Positions 47,802 through 58,812 of a stretch of 64,000 nucleotides of DNA are shown piece by piece. Source of the stretch: Melampsora larici-populina 98AG31 (Eukaryota; Basidiomycota; Pucciniomycetes; Pucciniales; Melampsoraceae). How positions within the stretch are numbered: position 1 is the first letter of the stretch; every line of letters starts with the position of its first letter. Position numbers and translations under genes: made by a program. The stretch lies in NCBI RefSeq assembly GCF_000204055.1, contig NW_006768856.1:183127-247126 (forward strand), written 5' to 3'. Under the pieces are notes generated by a model, which worked only from the letters and a program-made list of their open reading frames with translations, did not search any database and had not been told where the DNA came from.

Positions 47802-49191
47802 TAGAAAGAAGGTAAGGTGAAGTGAAGTGAAGTGAGAAGTGAATTGTGATGAATGCAAAGTTTTTTTATGGATGGTATATCAGTTAAGATGGGGTTTGGG
47901 GTTTCGTGTTTGGTGTTTCGTTTTTTTTTGATTTGATTTGATACGGATGATTTAATATACCAACTACCTTTTGATTTTTTTTTTTGGTTTTGAAGAATGT
48001 TTTGGTTTTGGTTTTGATTACGCAACAACAATAATCAAAAAACAAATGTAACTGGTTTTTGTTTTGTTTTGATCTTTGATCTTTGATGAAGAAGAAGAAG
48101 ATGATGAAGTGAAGTTTTTTTGTTTGGTTTTAAAATATTGTATAGTTTAATCTTTTTTTTGTTTGTTTTTTGAACTGTTGTTATTATTGTTTTTGATTTG
48201 TGAGATTATGTTTCTTTTTTTTTTTTAGTTTATGGACAATGAAATGAATACATGGATAATATTTGAAAAGAATGATGATCTGATCAGAAAGAAGAAGAAG
48301 AAATGGATTTGGTTGGTTGTTTGTGAGTAGACTTTCACTTGATGATGGTCAGTATGTAATTGTAAGAAAATTTAAGTGGTTTGATGAGATTTGTTTTTGT
48401 TGATCATCCTCTTGACCAATCTTTTATGATTATCTTACTAGAGAAGCCAATTCCTAGCATTTTTCATCATCAAATGTGAAGGGCTTATGGTAGATCAGTC
48501 AATTTATAAAGGACTTGATCAATCTTGACTGCAAAACTCGAGGCTAGTAAATTGGCAGACAATTGGTGACAAGCTTTTTCTGAATGGACTAAAATTCAGA
48601 GGTTTCAAGTTTGGATTTTTTATATTAACACTTTTGTTGTCCAACTGAGTAATCTTTCTCATTGGTCATGAGGGGTCTGATTCAACAAATGCTGCAGCCC
48701 AATGATGGTGGGATGTAGGTGGGTTTCTCTTTGGGATTTTGAGATTGATGTCTTTATCATAAATTGATGATACTGGACGTGATTTATACTCAGATGTGCA
48801 TTTCAATCTCAGATTTCATTGATTCTTGTGGATATAACATAAGAGTGATTTCATAGAAAAAACGATCAATTCGAATTCAAGAGCTTTGCTTCCTTAAATA
48901 GTGATTATAATGAATGAGTGAATCGTAAAGATTGGGTAGGAATCTCTACCATCAGATATGTAAGAACATGGAAGAACATGAACAAGGCTGCCTTTTTTTA
49001 ATGAAAAGAACCAAAACAATAACTTCTTTGAGTTAGATAAAGGATCATGAAGAGACAAAAAAGAATTAAATTGAAGAACCCTTATCGCAAGAACTCTTAT
49101 TGCAGATCCTTTCACGTGCTTGATAGGTCTTGAGTAGTCTTCTTGCTTGAAGGTTCAGAATGAGTTCAATGCTATTTGAGATGCGTTTATT
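47802..49191. other. Intergenic spacer between LSB5-like and membrane protein genes
   Basis: T/G-rich and A-rich low-complexity sequence (GAAGTGAAGTGAAG near 47817, poly-T runs to 48230). I see no gene. Both neighbours end toward this spacer, so it should hold two terminators. Confidence 0.45.
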
Positions 49192-51318
49192 TCACGTCGA
49201 AAACATTGTCAGTTGATAGGCAAGTAAAATCACTATCATGGCAATCATCGCATATAAAGTCACGTACACATTTCCACTGATGGCAAACGGCACATGTAAT
49301 CCCTGATGATAATTTGATAGATGATCAGGCCTCTCATTAACACTTCTCAATCTATCATCAGTCAAATTTGTAACTCACAATCAGTAAAATCGTGTACCAA
49401 TTCTTACTTTGAACAAAACTAGGATCCTTGTATGTGAACTTTTGAAGTGATTGAGAGGACGGAATCAGTTTGATAAATTTATAAGTTCATACGTCACTAG
49501 AATACCCACCAGCCAGGCCAAAACCGGTATAAAGCTAACTGTGGTGATATAAGCCGACCAAGCATGATGTACAATCGTACTATGCTCTTCCTCAAGGCGG
49601 GCTTTGATGTGGGCAAATTGATCGGCTTTATCAGCTGTAGCAGTCGCAAAAGTAAAACGAAGCTCTCTGCTTCGTTTTCGTAACACTTTTAGGGTAGCAT
49701 AGATCAATGGAGCGTAAAGCTATCACGATGGTCATTGATACAAACGATTGATTAAGCTCATCAAGATTCATAGACATATAATTAATGGAAGCGTCACAAT
49801 AACATTGTACTCACAATACTCAATAAAGACAAGTCAACCAGTGCAGTTATGATGGCCACCCTAAACATTCTCGCGATATCATCCTATGAAAGCACAAGTT
49901 ATAAATAGGTTGTAATCAATTTTAAGCAGATCATTGCCGCTTAGCTCACCCTAATCTCCACTAATTCCGCGGCAGGCGCCAACAGCTGCAAAACCTGGAC
50001 CGGAGTATATGTCTTGGGGTCATAGCTAGGGGCCACAGAATGCAATGTGTTTCTCATCGTTTGTGTAATTTCTTTTGAACGATTAAAAAGCATATCGTTC
50101 CTAGTAAGAGACCAGACCATCGGTACTAAAGAATGTATCCTTATCAATAACCGCATCATGGTTGGTTGGAAATCGGAATATGATATCGAGATATGACGCG
50201 TACATACTGGCGCTAGTGAAACGGTCACAAAGCTAATGTTCAACATCCATCGAAGTATGGGAGGAAATCGAACTCTGCGACGAGATTGTACTGCCCGAGA
50301 CCAAGAAGCTGATTCTCCCCACATTGAGGCAATGCATTGACAAGCACAGACCCAGAGAAAACCTACAGCGATGAGAAGAAAAGGCGAACATGAGCTCTTT
50401 GAATTGGTTGTAGATGGCATATAGATCAGAGTTCACCTACACCTACAAACAAACAAACATTTGATTTAGTTTTGATATCTGATTGTTCAGAATTTAAAAA
50501 GAAATCCTAACCATGAGCATGTTAGTAATACTAAGAATTTACAACCAAGTAATGCGATTCTCCCTCCCAGATCTCGATGACCTTTTTCATATTCGAGCTG
50601 TAAGATCAAGTCGGCAATTACCACTATTTAAAAATCAATCAGCTTCTTGACCTACGCTTTCAAAATGAAACGCGATCTCCAATACGAATAGACAATCGCT
50701 TACGAGGGCAGAACAGAAAGTACACCAGCCCGGAAACATTTGGCACGTCTAAACGTATGAGTCCAACTGAGTGGTGATATAGTAAGTCAGTAAAACATCT
50801 ATCTAGATGTATTTATAAACGATCAAACTTACCTTTTGGTGTTGTGGATCACAGAATTGTACAGCATGGATAGTCAATAAGATGCATATAGGTAGGTAGC
50901 ATTCAACTTGGATCTCATCACTACTTACGCTCTGTGGTCTGAAAGAGTCTAAAGGTCTTGGTCTTCACTCTGATATATATCAAGTGAAAACATTGTATAT
51001 ACATACTAAAATTGACCAAATGTAAGTAAAAGTACGGGATATTATTGATCAGAGAGATTTGTGCTTACATAAAGTACGCAAATAGGCAAGCTGTTAGCAA
51101 ATGACGCGCCCATGGGTTCAATTTTGGTGTCTGAATCATCGATGGTGCGAATACATGTGAATTGGTGTGTGGCCAAAACCAAACAAAACTCTGGTCAAAA
51201 AGAAATCACTCACGTCTACAGCCTCTTTCAAGTAAACTGAAGCGGCCAGGTACGGATTTTGAGATCTAGGAATGGAGAGGACACGGTCTATGAGCTTTGT
51301 CTCTTCTGATGATAACAT
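49192..51318 (-). CDS. Multi-pass membrane protein, family not recognised
   Basis: The gene reads on the minus strand from MLSSEETKLIDRVLS at 51318 to a stop near 49192 through roughly ten small exons; only some borders are firm (51318-51214, 51130-51069, start of exon 3 at 50938). Successive hydrophobic segments are YLPICILLTIHAVQF, VYFLFCPLVIADLIL, PFLLIAVGFLWVCAC, MLNISFVTVSLAPV, IITALVDLSLLS, YITTVSFIPVLAWLVGIL and YAMIAMIVILLAYQL, giving about seven to eight membrane helices. Cytosolic-type loops are basic or helical (TLKVLRKRSRELRFTF, HIKARLEEEHSTIVHH). The layout resembles fungal orphan seven-helix proteins, but no receptor or transporter motif is visible. I would call it an integral membrane protein only. 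Confidence 0.5.
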
Positions 51319-51813
51319 TATGGATGCGTGAAGGATGATTAAGGCCGGCTCATGTTATCGATCGAAAGGATTTTGAAGTTGAGGCTGATAAGGCCTCGAT
51401 TGTTCTCAAGGTAGTGACGATGTAGACTCTGCAAAGTTCAAACCCTCTCCAGTCACGCGATAGTAATTAATATTAAGCTCAACAAAGTCTCTCGCTGTTT
51501 CTCGCACGCTTGGAGGCTGGAGCGCACAGCTAGGGAGTTTGTTGAGTTAAAATTAGTATAGTATATAGTTGATGGAGATCAGTATCCCACATGGAATCTG
51601 AAGTACATAAGTTTGTACAAATATAGTGAATGAAAAGCTTTTATAAAATTGTTTACGAAACGATTGATGAATTGATGATCATTGATTCATAAACATGGCG
51701 ATTTTTAGGATTTTTTCCACGTGTTGTACTTACAGTCAATTTACAAAACCTTGCTCAATTTTTCCCGCAACACTCGAGCGGATTGGCGGGGAATTTATTG
51801 TAAACTTTTCTTA
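51319..51813. other. Promoter side of membrane protein gene and flank of Tc1/mariner element
   Basis: No gene. Contains CCCGCAACACTCGAGCGGATTGGCGGG at about 51764, which resembles the core of the hairpin on the other side of the element (57875-57959). Confidence 0.4.
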
Positions 51814-52058
51814 CAGCTGTTCAGGAAATTCGTGTCCTGTTCGTTTTTTTTTTTTTTTGCACTGAAGGTTTCTACACTAGATACAGCGCTGTATTGGCTG
51901 TATAGCTCACCTCCGGCCACGGGAGCTAAAACAGCCAATATAGCACTTTAGGGATATCTAACCCCTAACCCTCCCAACCCTCCACCCGTTTCATTACCCG
52001 GTGCTACAGTACTACAGCTCCATTCAGCTCCATTTCGTCGTATGGGAACCGCTTCCAC
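51814..52058 (+). repeat. Left long terminal inverted repeat of the Tc1/mariner element
   Basis: Pairs with 57557-57801. Contains a direct pair CAGCCAATA.AGC / GCTGTATTGGCTG, meaning a small inverted repeat inside the arm (51888-51943: ATTGGCTGTATAGCTC and GAGCTAAAACAGCCAAT). The inner end is GGAACCGCTTCCAC. Confidence 0.88.
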
Positions 52059-52189
52059 TCGCCATTCGCTCCTCCATTCACCACGGTTCTCATACCAGCG
52101 AAAGTCGAATGCAATACGATCACCTCCTCCTTCACTTCACCCGCTACGACTTTCATAGGAACCGGCTTTGGCCTTTGGCACCTCGACCG

Positions 52190-52650
52190 ACCGACCTCAC
52201 CGCTCACCTTTTAGCTTCTCACACACTATACTGAATGAAATCTACTACGGCCTTACATCATTGATATCGACATCTTGTTCAAAAACATCCATTTGGACCT
52301 CAACAGTTCCCCTCGGTTCATCAACCGGCTCTATAACAAAATCTATAGGCACAGCTCCCATTCAACTTTTGCACCTCGACCAAACCCCATCCTCACCTTT
52401 TAGCTTGTCACACGCCATAAAGCATTCTACTCCAGCCTTCACTCATTGAAATCCAGTTCAAAAACACCGTTTTGTACCTCAACATCTCCTCTCGCTTCAT
52501 CACCCGGTTGTAGAACAATTTCTATAGGATCCTATCGCTCTCATTAGGCTCCTTTTCATCCACTCCCACACTGCACCATTTAGCTTCTCGACTGCTATCA
52601 CAATACGTTGAAGGAATGTAATTCAGCCTCCACTCACATAGATCTGTTTC
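52190..52650 (+). repeat. Degenerate tandem repeat inside the Tc1/mariner element
   Basis: A unit of roughly 180-185 bp starting CACC(T)TTTAGCTT.TC occurs at about 52202, 52392 and 52577. Shared pieces include CATTGA..TC..GTTCAAAAAC, CCTCAACA.. and TTCATCA.CCGG.T.TA.AACAA..TCTATAGG. Copies are diverged. They lie between the left arm and the start of the partner gene, so they may be binding sites or its promoter. Confidence 0.6.
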
Positions 52651-52870
52651 AAATATGGTGTCAATGATGGTTTGGACCGTCAGATCTTTGGTCGAAAGAT
52701 CATTGGCCTCCTGTACTCAGTTTCATCTTCGACAGGCCTCCACCTGCACCACCCAACGTTTAAAAAGCCCGCCATCGTGCTCATTTCTTTCTCTCAACAC
52801 TCCATCTCTTGATTTCGTTCTCAATTTATTTCTTTATTATTTGGTGGTTACTTGTACATCGTGTTCAAAA

Positions 52871-55177
52871 ATGGTCCATCGTCGTGTTCAAAATCACCCA
52901 CTGTGAGTTAAATCTCGTAACCATTGTACCTGCGGTATATGCTGATGTTTTTGGTTTCTTTTCATACTTCACAGGCAAGACATGTCCAATAGGCCTATCA
53001 GCCCCAACGGACCGACTCGCACACCATCTCTCTTGAACCGGACTGAAATGAACCAGCCACAGAGCTCTATGCCCGGTACAACGGGGTGAGCCATGTTGCT
53101 GTTTGTTTATCCTCTTTCGACGTGTTTGCTGATGATCAACTTTCTTACTCAGGTTTAGACCTCCAGGTAGCCCGATCAAGCGGTATATGCCATACCCTGC
53201 GCCTCTTTCCAACGCTCCCCAGCTACCAACCCAACATTCGGGTACTTTCTCGAGCATGAGCAGCACTGATACTCTTGATTGGAGTCACAGCGTGTCACCT
53301 GCCCAAAACCCGATGGCCATGATACAACGATCCTCAACTTGGGTCCCTGTACCCTCCCTTCCTTATCAATCAGCCTACAAAAACACAAATTTCATGCCAA
53401 ATCTTTCGTCAGACGCCCAATTAGTCCTCAAAAGCCTCGGATCACCTACTATCCTCCAGTCTCACCTTTCACACTCTGACACTTCCAAACCGATGACTTC
53501 AAAATCCACCTCTGGTCCGACTACTCTGGTCATTGATGATGATGATGATGAAGGGCGTGGTCATGGGTCTACCGGGTGTGCAGGTATGTTGTTCTTCTCT
53601 TTTTCTTTCATAAGTTCCCTGTGCTCACTATAGATTTATCTTAGCCTTTCATGATGATACCTCGGACGACCTTCCTCTTGCGGACGCGGACTCGATCTTA
53701 GACGGTCTTCCAACAAAGGGACCTTTCAATATTCCTGAACCACCTATGGCCCAACCTGGACAACTTCCTCATCGAGTTTTTGAGATCACGTTCAATGTCT
53801 ATCAACGCAAAGTTCCGGAAATTGACTCAGTTGCGGGACGCACTAAGAAAGCTCGCGGGCGGGCTTCAAAGGTTGGTCTGAAGCCTGTTAAACCTCAATG
53901 GAGGAACTACAAACCTCTGGTCCCGACGTACTCCAAGTTACCTGTCGGATCTTTCAGCTGGAGCGACTGGCGATTTAAAGTGTTCAATGCCTGTAATGAT
54001 CGGCTCAGGGGGATTTCTGAAGCACTAGTTGCCGCCGAAAAGGGTGGAACCTTAGCCATTCAAGGTTTTATTCATGGCACCGATCGCAAGACTACTAAGT
54101 TTCGTGTTTACCTCACTGACGACATCACTTTCGGCCAATTCGTTCATGCTGTCCTCGCTGCCCCTTCAAATGCCACTGTTGGTATCAAGATCGTGCACCC
54201 AAATCCCAAAACAAATGAGGACTCGAATCAATCTTTAGCGAGTTCTCTCAGGGCCTCAGGTGGGAATTCTCTTTCTGACCCATCTGATGATGAGGACGGG
54301 TCTGAGTCCGATGGGGTAAGCCCTCTCTCATGTGGTGTTTCTCACTTATGAAAAGTTTTTTGACCTCGATTATTTCCTGCTGTAGTCTGACGCTCTCACT
54401 CCGGCTGAAAAGAAGTACAAGATTCTGATGACCCGCTTCGAAAAAGCTTTCAAGTCGGGTGAGAATGTGGCAACAGCAATCAATCCTAAAGACCCAACAC
54501 AAGTTTTACTTCTCAATACCTCTCGCATCCGAACTTGGGCTAATGACTGGGTGAGATTCAATTCTTTCTTGACCATCTTTCTCATTTGGCTTCCATTTCA
54601 CTGACTCATTTTACAATGGCAGGCTGAAGGCGTACCTGGTGTTGACGAGGTTAACCCTCCAATGGCGCGACCTGACTTCAAATGGGTCCATGCGTCACAC
54701 TACAAAGAGGAGAAGGCGGAACTTCTAGGTCTACGTGATCGTCGCAACAAACCCAATCCAAACCAGGCCCCTTCGAATTCCGCTGGGACAGTTATTCACC
54801 ATAACTACTACGGTCAAGGTTTTCCCAGCCCTGCATTACCTGGACTCAGCCCTTTCACCACTCCCATCACGATGAACCCACCGGCTTTACCCCCATCGAA
54901 CGGGTCACCTCTTGTCCAAAATTCTCGTTTATCTCCTCCTCCAAATATCGAGTACCCACCTTTTGATCAATTCTTGTCTTTTGCTGGGATTCATGAAAGC
55001 ATGAAGAAGACCCGCGATGTATTGCAAAATGAAGGCATTGAAGACTTTGGTCGACTACTGGACCGGCAAACGTACTCAATTCAAGCTTTGCATGGTATGG
55101 GTATACCCTTTGCCCAAGCGGATGACATTTGGAAAGCGGTTCCAAAATTTCTTGAAAGTTTGAAAACTAAATTATAA
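52871..55177 (+). CDS. Partner protein of the Tc1/mariner element, function unknown
   Basis: Six exons (52871-52902, 52975-53085, 53153-53583, 53645-54315, 54386-54550, 54623-55177) sum to exactly 655 codons with GT-AG borders, giving 654 residues. The N-terminal 230 residues are Ser/Pro-rich and disordered-looking, with an acidic patch (IDDDDDEGRG). The middle (about residues 230-390) looks folded: HRVFEITFNVYQRKVPEID, a basic GRTKKARGRASK segment, GSFSWSDWRFKVFNACNDRL and DITFGQFVHAVLAAP. After a second acidic patch come KKYKILMTRFEKAF and LLNTSRIRTWANDWAEG, a Pro/Asn-rich linker, and a C-terminal 70-residue helical domain (PPFDQFLSFAGI to WKAVPKFLESLK) that resembles a SAM-like fold. No transposase or nuclease motif is visible. 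Its position mirrors the Myb/SANT partners of Harbinger elements, so DNA binding or transposase assistance is a reasonable guess. Confidence 0.75.
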
Positions 55178-56219
55178 CCTTATCATGTGGACCAATCAAA
55201 TTTATGCTCAAAAGTCTTTGCTTTTCTCTCGTTTTCTCAAAGGTTCTTTAAAGATCGAGTCCTGTCTACTTGACTAAAGAACAGTGTTTTCATTTTGGTT
55301 TGGTTTTTATGTCTCGTCTTATTTCTCTAAATGTTTTCAAAGATCGTGTCTCGTCTACATGACTAAAGAGCGAACTTTTACAAAGTTCTTTTTGTTTTTT
55401 TTTTACTTTCTCATTTCGCTAAGGTTCTTTAAAGATCGTGTCTTGCCTACATGACTAAAGATCCAGCTTTTCACAAAGCTTACTTACAGGCCTTATGAAA
55501 ATCAATCATTTATTCTCCACTTCTCTCTCCGAGCAAGATTCAGTCTATTTGTAATAGTCTAAGATCTTCGCAATGATATATATGCCTTCATCTGTATAGG
55601 TTATTTTGCTGAGCATATTGGGAGCAGTCAATACAAATATTGGTATGTTTGCACGAGTCTTGATGTTACCAAACCTTTGTGAAAAAGGAGGTTATTTCAA
55701 TTTAAAGGTTATTTCAATTTAAGAGCCCCTTTTTTTTGAAATATAAAAAAGGATCTTATCCTACTCGTCCTACTGAAAGGTGTAGTAAGAAAATGTTATG
55801 ATGATGAATGGAAATGTGAGAACTGTGAATCAACTTATCCTGCATCCGATCATTTGTAAATATTTGAGAGTTTCCATTGGTACGATGATGATGATTTTCA
55901 CGAAAGGATCAGATAGACTTAACCTGACTAAAACGGCCAATGAATTGATTCATTCTCTTCAAGATGATGACGAGAATTTTATAGGCTCAATTTAAGAGGG
56001 CACTGATTCACGTGTTTATATTTCTTGAGTAAACAAAACACAATACAAATTTCCTTCAGCAAGACAAAGAGATCTTTTAATGAGAAAACAAAAACACGTT
56101 TTTTTCTTGATGAACAAAAAAAAAGACAAAATTTCTTGATGAACAAACAATTCAAGAATCTATTAAAATTCCTTGAAATCTGTTCCAAAATAAATTTCAA
56201 TCAAAGCTGTGAATCATGA
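55178..56219. repeat. Spacer between convergent genes with a triple repeat
   Basis: Three copies of a unit with TTCTTTAAAGATCG.GTC..G.CTAC.TGACTAAAGA lie at about 55241-55282, 55332-55372 and 55429-55469, spaced about 90-97 bp. They follow directly after the partner gene. The rest is AT-rich, with a short broken frame at 55798-55995. No other gene seen. Confidence 0.6.
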
Positions 56220-57354
56220 CTACATCCAATAGCCAGTGACGGCGTATAATTTATGCATGAGGCCCGCCGTGAACGATTTCCAAGTGATGTTCTCGATCGC
56301 TTCGATCTTCATATCGCGCGCAGCAAGGCTAAGAGCTTGGGTTCGGCGCAAAACGGACTTGAGAACACTGAACGCTTTCTCAATAGGGTTCAAATCAGGG
56401 GAGTACGGAGGCAAGTAAATTATCCGAATTCCCTTCTCCTCTGCAAGTTCCGCGATCCGGCCGCCATGATGAATCCGCGCATTGTCCATGATTAACACCG
56501 AATTTGCCTGTGGGTATGGATTCATGACCGGAAGCTGTCACAAATTGGGGTCAGAATGAGAAAGAATAAAATCAAAGGGATATGTGTGAAATTAAGATAG
56601 GACACGTACTAGTTGATGTTTGAGGAAGCTTTCAAATTCCTTGCGATGGAAGCTGCCTTCTCGGCAAGCCATTGCCAATACGCCTCCCTTGAATATAGCA
56701 GGTAAGAGTGAATAACGCTTGCCACTGCGAGACCAAGGCATCCTTTTCGTGCGGTAGCCCATCCTAGCCCAACCATTCACTCTTCGCAGGCTTCGCTCCT
56801 GAATAGCACATTCATCTATCATGACAACAATAACATCAGATCCTAGAATCATAGAACATAAAGAGACAAATCGTACCTAAGAAGACCAGAATCTCAGGTC
56901 GCAAACCACCTACAGCATGTAAATATCGAGCTCGCTGATCAGCAGACTGGTTCGGGTGGACCGTACGAGTTTTCTTCAAAGTTAATGATAGACGTGATTT
57001 CAAATCTTCGGCAATGGTCTGAAGCGAGACCCATTTGCCAAACTGTCGATATATGGCGAAGCGGATTTCGTCCAGATACATCGACGGATTTTCATCGACA
57101 AGCTCAAGCATCAGATCACGCTCTTCATCATCCAAGCTAGTATTGCGGCCAAGTGTCTCGTAATCGGCTGGATTTCGTACGACTGAAAAAGTGTTGCGGT
57201 ATAAAGATTCCCATCGCGAGAGGGATCGCAAACTAACTGGGGATCGCAGCATATGTTTGACTTCACGCTTGGTCATCCCTTCTCGAAGGTACTGGACGGC
57301 CAGTACCTTGATACTGGCATCATACTTTCCCGGTCGGACCCGTGGTGTTCGCAT
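56220..57354 (-). CDS. Tc1/mariner (IS630-like, DDE_3) transposase
   Basis: Three exons (57354-56877, 56842-56610, 56534-56220) give 341 residues with no stop. The N-terminus has helix-turn-helix character (ASIKVLAVQYLREGMTKREV, VSLRSLSRWESLY). The catalytic triad is Asp in VVMIDECAIQE, Asp in VLIMDNARIHHGG, and Glu in SPDLNPIEKAF, with 34 residues between the second Asp and the Glu (DD34E). YLPPYSPDLNPIE is the classic block of the family. It would act on the terminal repeats at 51814-52058 and 57557-57801. The start at 57354 (MRTPRVRPGKYDAS) is the natural one, since upstream sequence falls into the terminal region. Confidence 0.93.
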
Positions 57355-57556
57355 ATCTGAAACTAAGGATTGCAGAAAGGAATCAGTGAAAAAGCCGGAG
57401 GAATAGCCACCTGAAAGAAAAAAGTGAAAAACTGACATAAAGCAAGAATGGGATGAAGTGTAAAGTGGGCTGAGGAGTGAGAGTCGATCAATTGTGACAG
57501 CCTCCAGAGTGGCAGGGGTAGGAATCAGGAAGTGGGCGGGTGGTGTGATCGTGGAA

Positions 57557-57801
57557 AGTGGAAGCGGTTCCCATACGACGAAATGGAGCTGGATGGAGCT
57601 GTAGTACTGTAGCACCGGGTAATGAAACAGGTGGAGGGTTGGGAGGGTTAGGGGTTAGATATCCCTAAAGTGCTATATTGGCTGTTTAGCTCCCGTGGCC
57701 GGAGGTGAGCTATACAGCCAATACAGCGCTGTATCTAGTGTAGAAACCTTCAGTGCAAAAAAAAAAAAAAACGAACAGGACACGAATTTCCTGAACAGCT
57801 G
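57557..57801 (-). repeat. Right long terminal inverted repeat of the Tc1/mariner element
   Basis: Reverse complement of 51814-52058, with scattered single-base differences (for example CACCTG versus CACCCG before TTTCATTACCCGG) and a slightly different homopolymer length. Confidence 0.88.
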
Positions 57802-57874
57802 TAAATGACTGAGTGATCTTTATAAATAAATGACTGACGATGTACTTGGAATCGCGATGAGATTTGAATTTCCT

Positions 57875-57959
57875 GTCGTTCTCGAAAAGCTTGTCCGGGT
57901 TTTCCCGCAAAACTCGAGCAATTTGGCGGGAAAACTTGGACAAGCTTTTCGAGAACGAC
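57875..57959. repeat. Long near-perfect palindrome
   Basis: Arms GTCGTTCTCGAAAAGCTTGT..GTTTTCCCGC and their reverse complement (34 bp, two mismatches) surround a CTCGAG centre. It could form a strong cruciform or hairpin. A degenerate version of the core, CCCGCAA.ACTCGAGC..TTGGCGGG, occurs on the other side of the Tc1/mariner element at about 51764-51790. Confidence 0.85.
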
Positions 57960-58029
57960 AGTCGGATGTTGTCCGAGATTTTGAACTTGATGTCCTGAGG
58001 AAAATTAACTTGGAGAGTGTACGAAGCTC

Positions 58030-58634
58030 TTGGCTTAACACAAGCCCTCTCCGCGCGGCCACGTCCGCGCGCCTCGCAGAGGGGCTTGCGACTAATCGTT
58101 GAATTCTAGCACGGAGACTCCAGCCCTTAAGTCCTCTTAAGTCGTTTTTTGATGTTTCCCGCTTTCCTCACCGATAAATACCACTTTGACTTGCAGGCAA
58201 TCATGTTCAGGAATGGCTTCTACATGTCTTTGACCATTGATCAACCAGGAAAGAATGCTCTGTCATTCTGTTTGCAAGACACGTATCCAGGCTTTATGTC
58301 TTGCTTGTAAAGGGGTTACGGGCTGTACTTGAACCGTAAAATCAAAAACGAGACAGTACAGGCAGAGATTGTAAAGCTTTTCAGCCTACCTGGTTGGTTA
58401 CACCATTCAGAGTGCCAACCAAAGGTGGCCACCAGTATGTGTAGAACCCCATGCTGAACAACATTCCCTGCAAGGTAAAGTGGTGTTTATCAGCAAGGGA
58501 AGCAGGAAAAAGCAAAAAACCACTTAAGAGGACTTAAGGGCTGGAGTCTCCGTGCCAGAATTCGACGATTAGTCGCAAGCCCCTCTGCGAGGCGCGCGGA
58601 CGTGGCCGCGCAGAGAGGGCTTGTGTTAAGCTAA
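58030..58634. mobile_element. Foldback MITE with 9 bp target duplication (Mutator-like)
   Basis: Inverted ends TT(G/A)GCTTAACACAAGCCC are nearly perfect for about 115 bp. Weaker complementarity continues to about 210 bp (ACTT..CTTGCAGG.AAT..TGTTCAG), leaving a small unpaired middle. The 9 bp direct repeat ACGAAGCTC flanks it (58021-58029 and 58635-58643), as expected for Mutator-like transposition. There is no coding capacity. The ends are strikingly GC-rich (GCGCGGCCACGTCCGCGCG) against the AT-rich surroundings. Confidence 0.87.
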
Positions 58635-58812
58635 ACGAAGCTCCGAGATATCCAGTAGCCTTGCGAGCCTCGAGGCTACCTACTTTCTCATACGCCAAGG
58701 TCACAGCCGGATGAGCGCACCCACAGGCTTGAACTTTACTATCAAGACTTCATCTGTGCACATGACATCAAGGCTGCATTTCGAACATTTATAATTGCAC
58801 GGTTTTTGGAAC

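Larger units (their letters stand above)
51814..57801. mobile_element. Tc1/mariner-type two-gene element, complete, 5988 bp
   Basis: Inverted ends begin CAGCTGTTCAGGAAATTCG and match for about 245 bp (51814-52058 and 57557-57801), including an A/T homopolymer of about 15-17 bp. The dinucleotide TA flanks both sides (51812-51813 and 57802-57803), the standard Tc1/mariner target. Inside are a plus-strand gene of unknown function (52871-55177) and a convergent DD34E transposase (56220-57354). At nearly 6 kb with long arms and a second gene, it is far larger than typical 1.3-2 kb Tc1/mariner elements. Both frames are intact and the arms nearly identical. Confidence 0.93.

Noticed and set aside
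50930..51005. Alternative exon TMYIQCFHLIYIRVKTK in the membrane protein gene
   Set aside because: It would require a following intron of about 22 nt, too short for splicing; a later acceptor keeps the frame open.
51961..51990. CCCTAACCC-like sequence in the Tc1/mariner arm, resembling telomere repeats
   Set aside because: Only about two imperfect units, and they occur in both arms as part of the terminal repeat.
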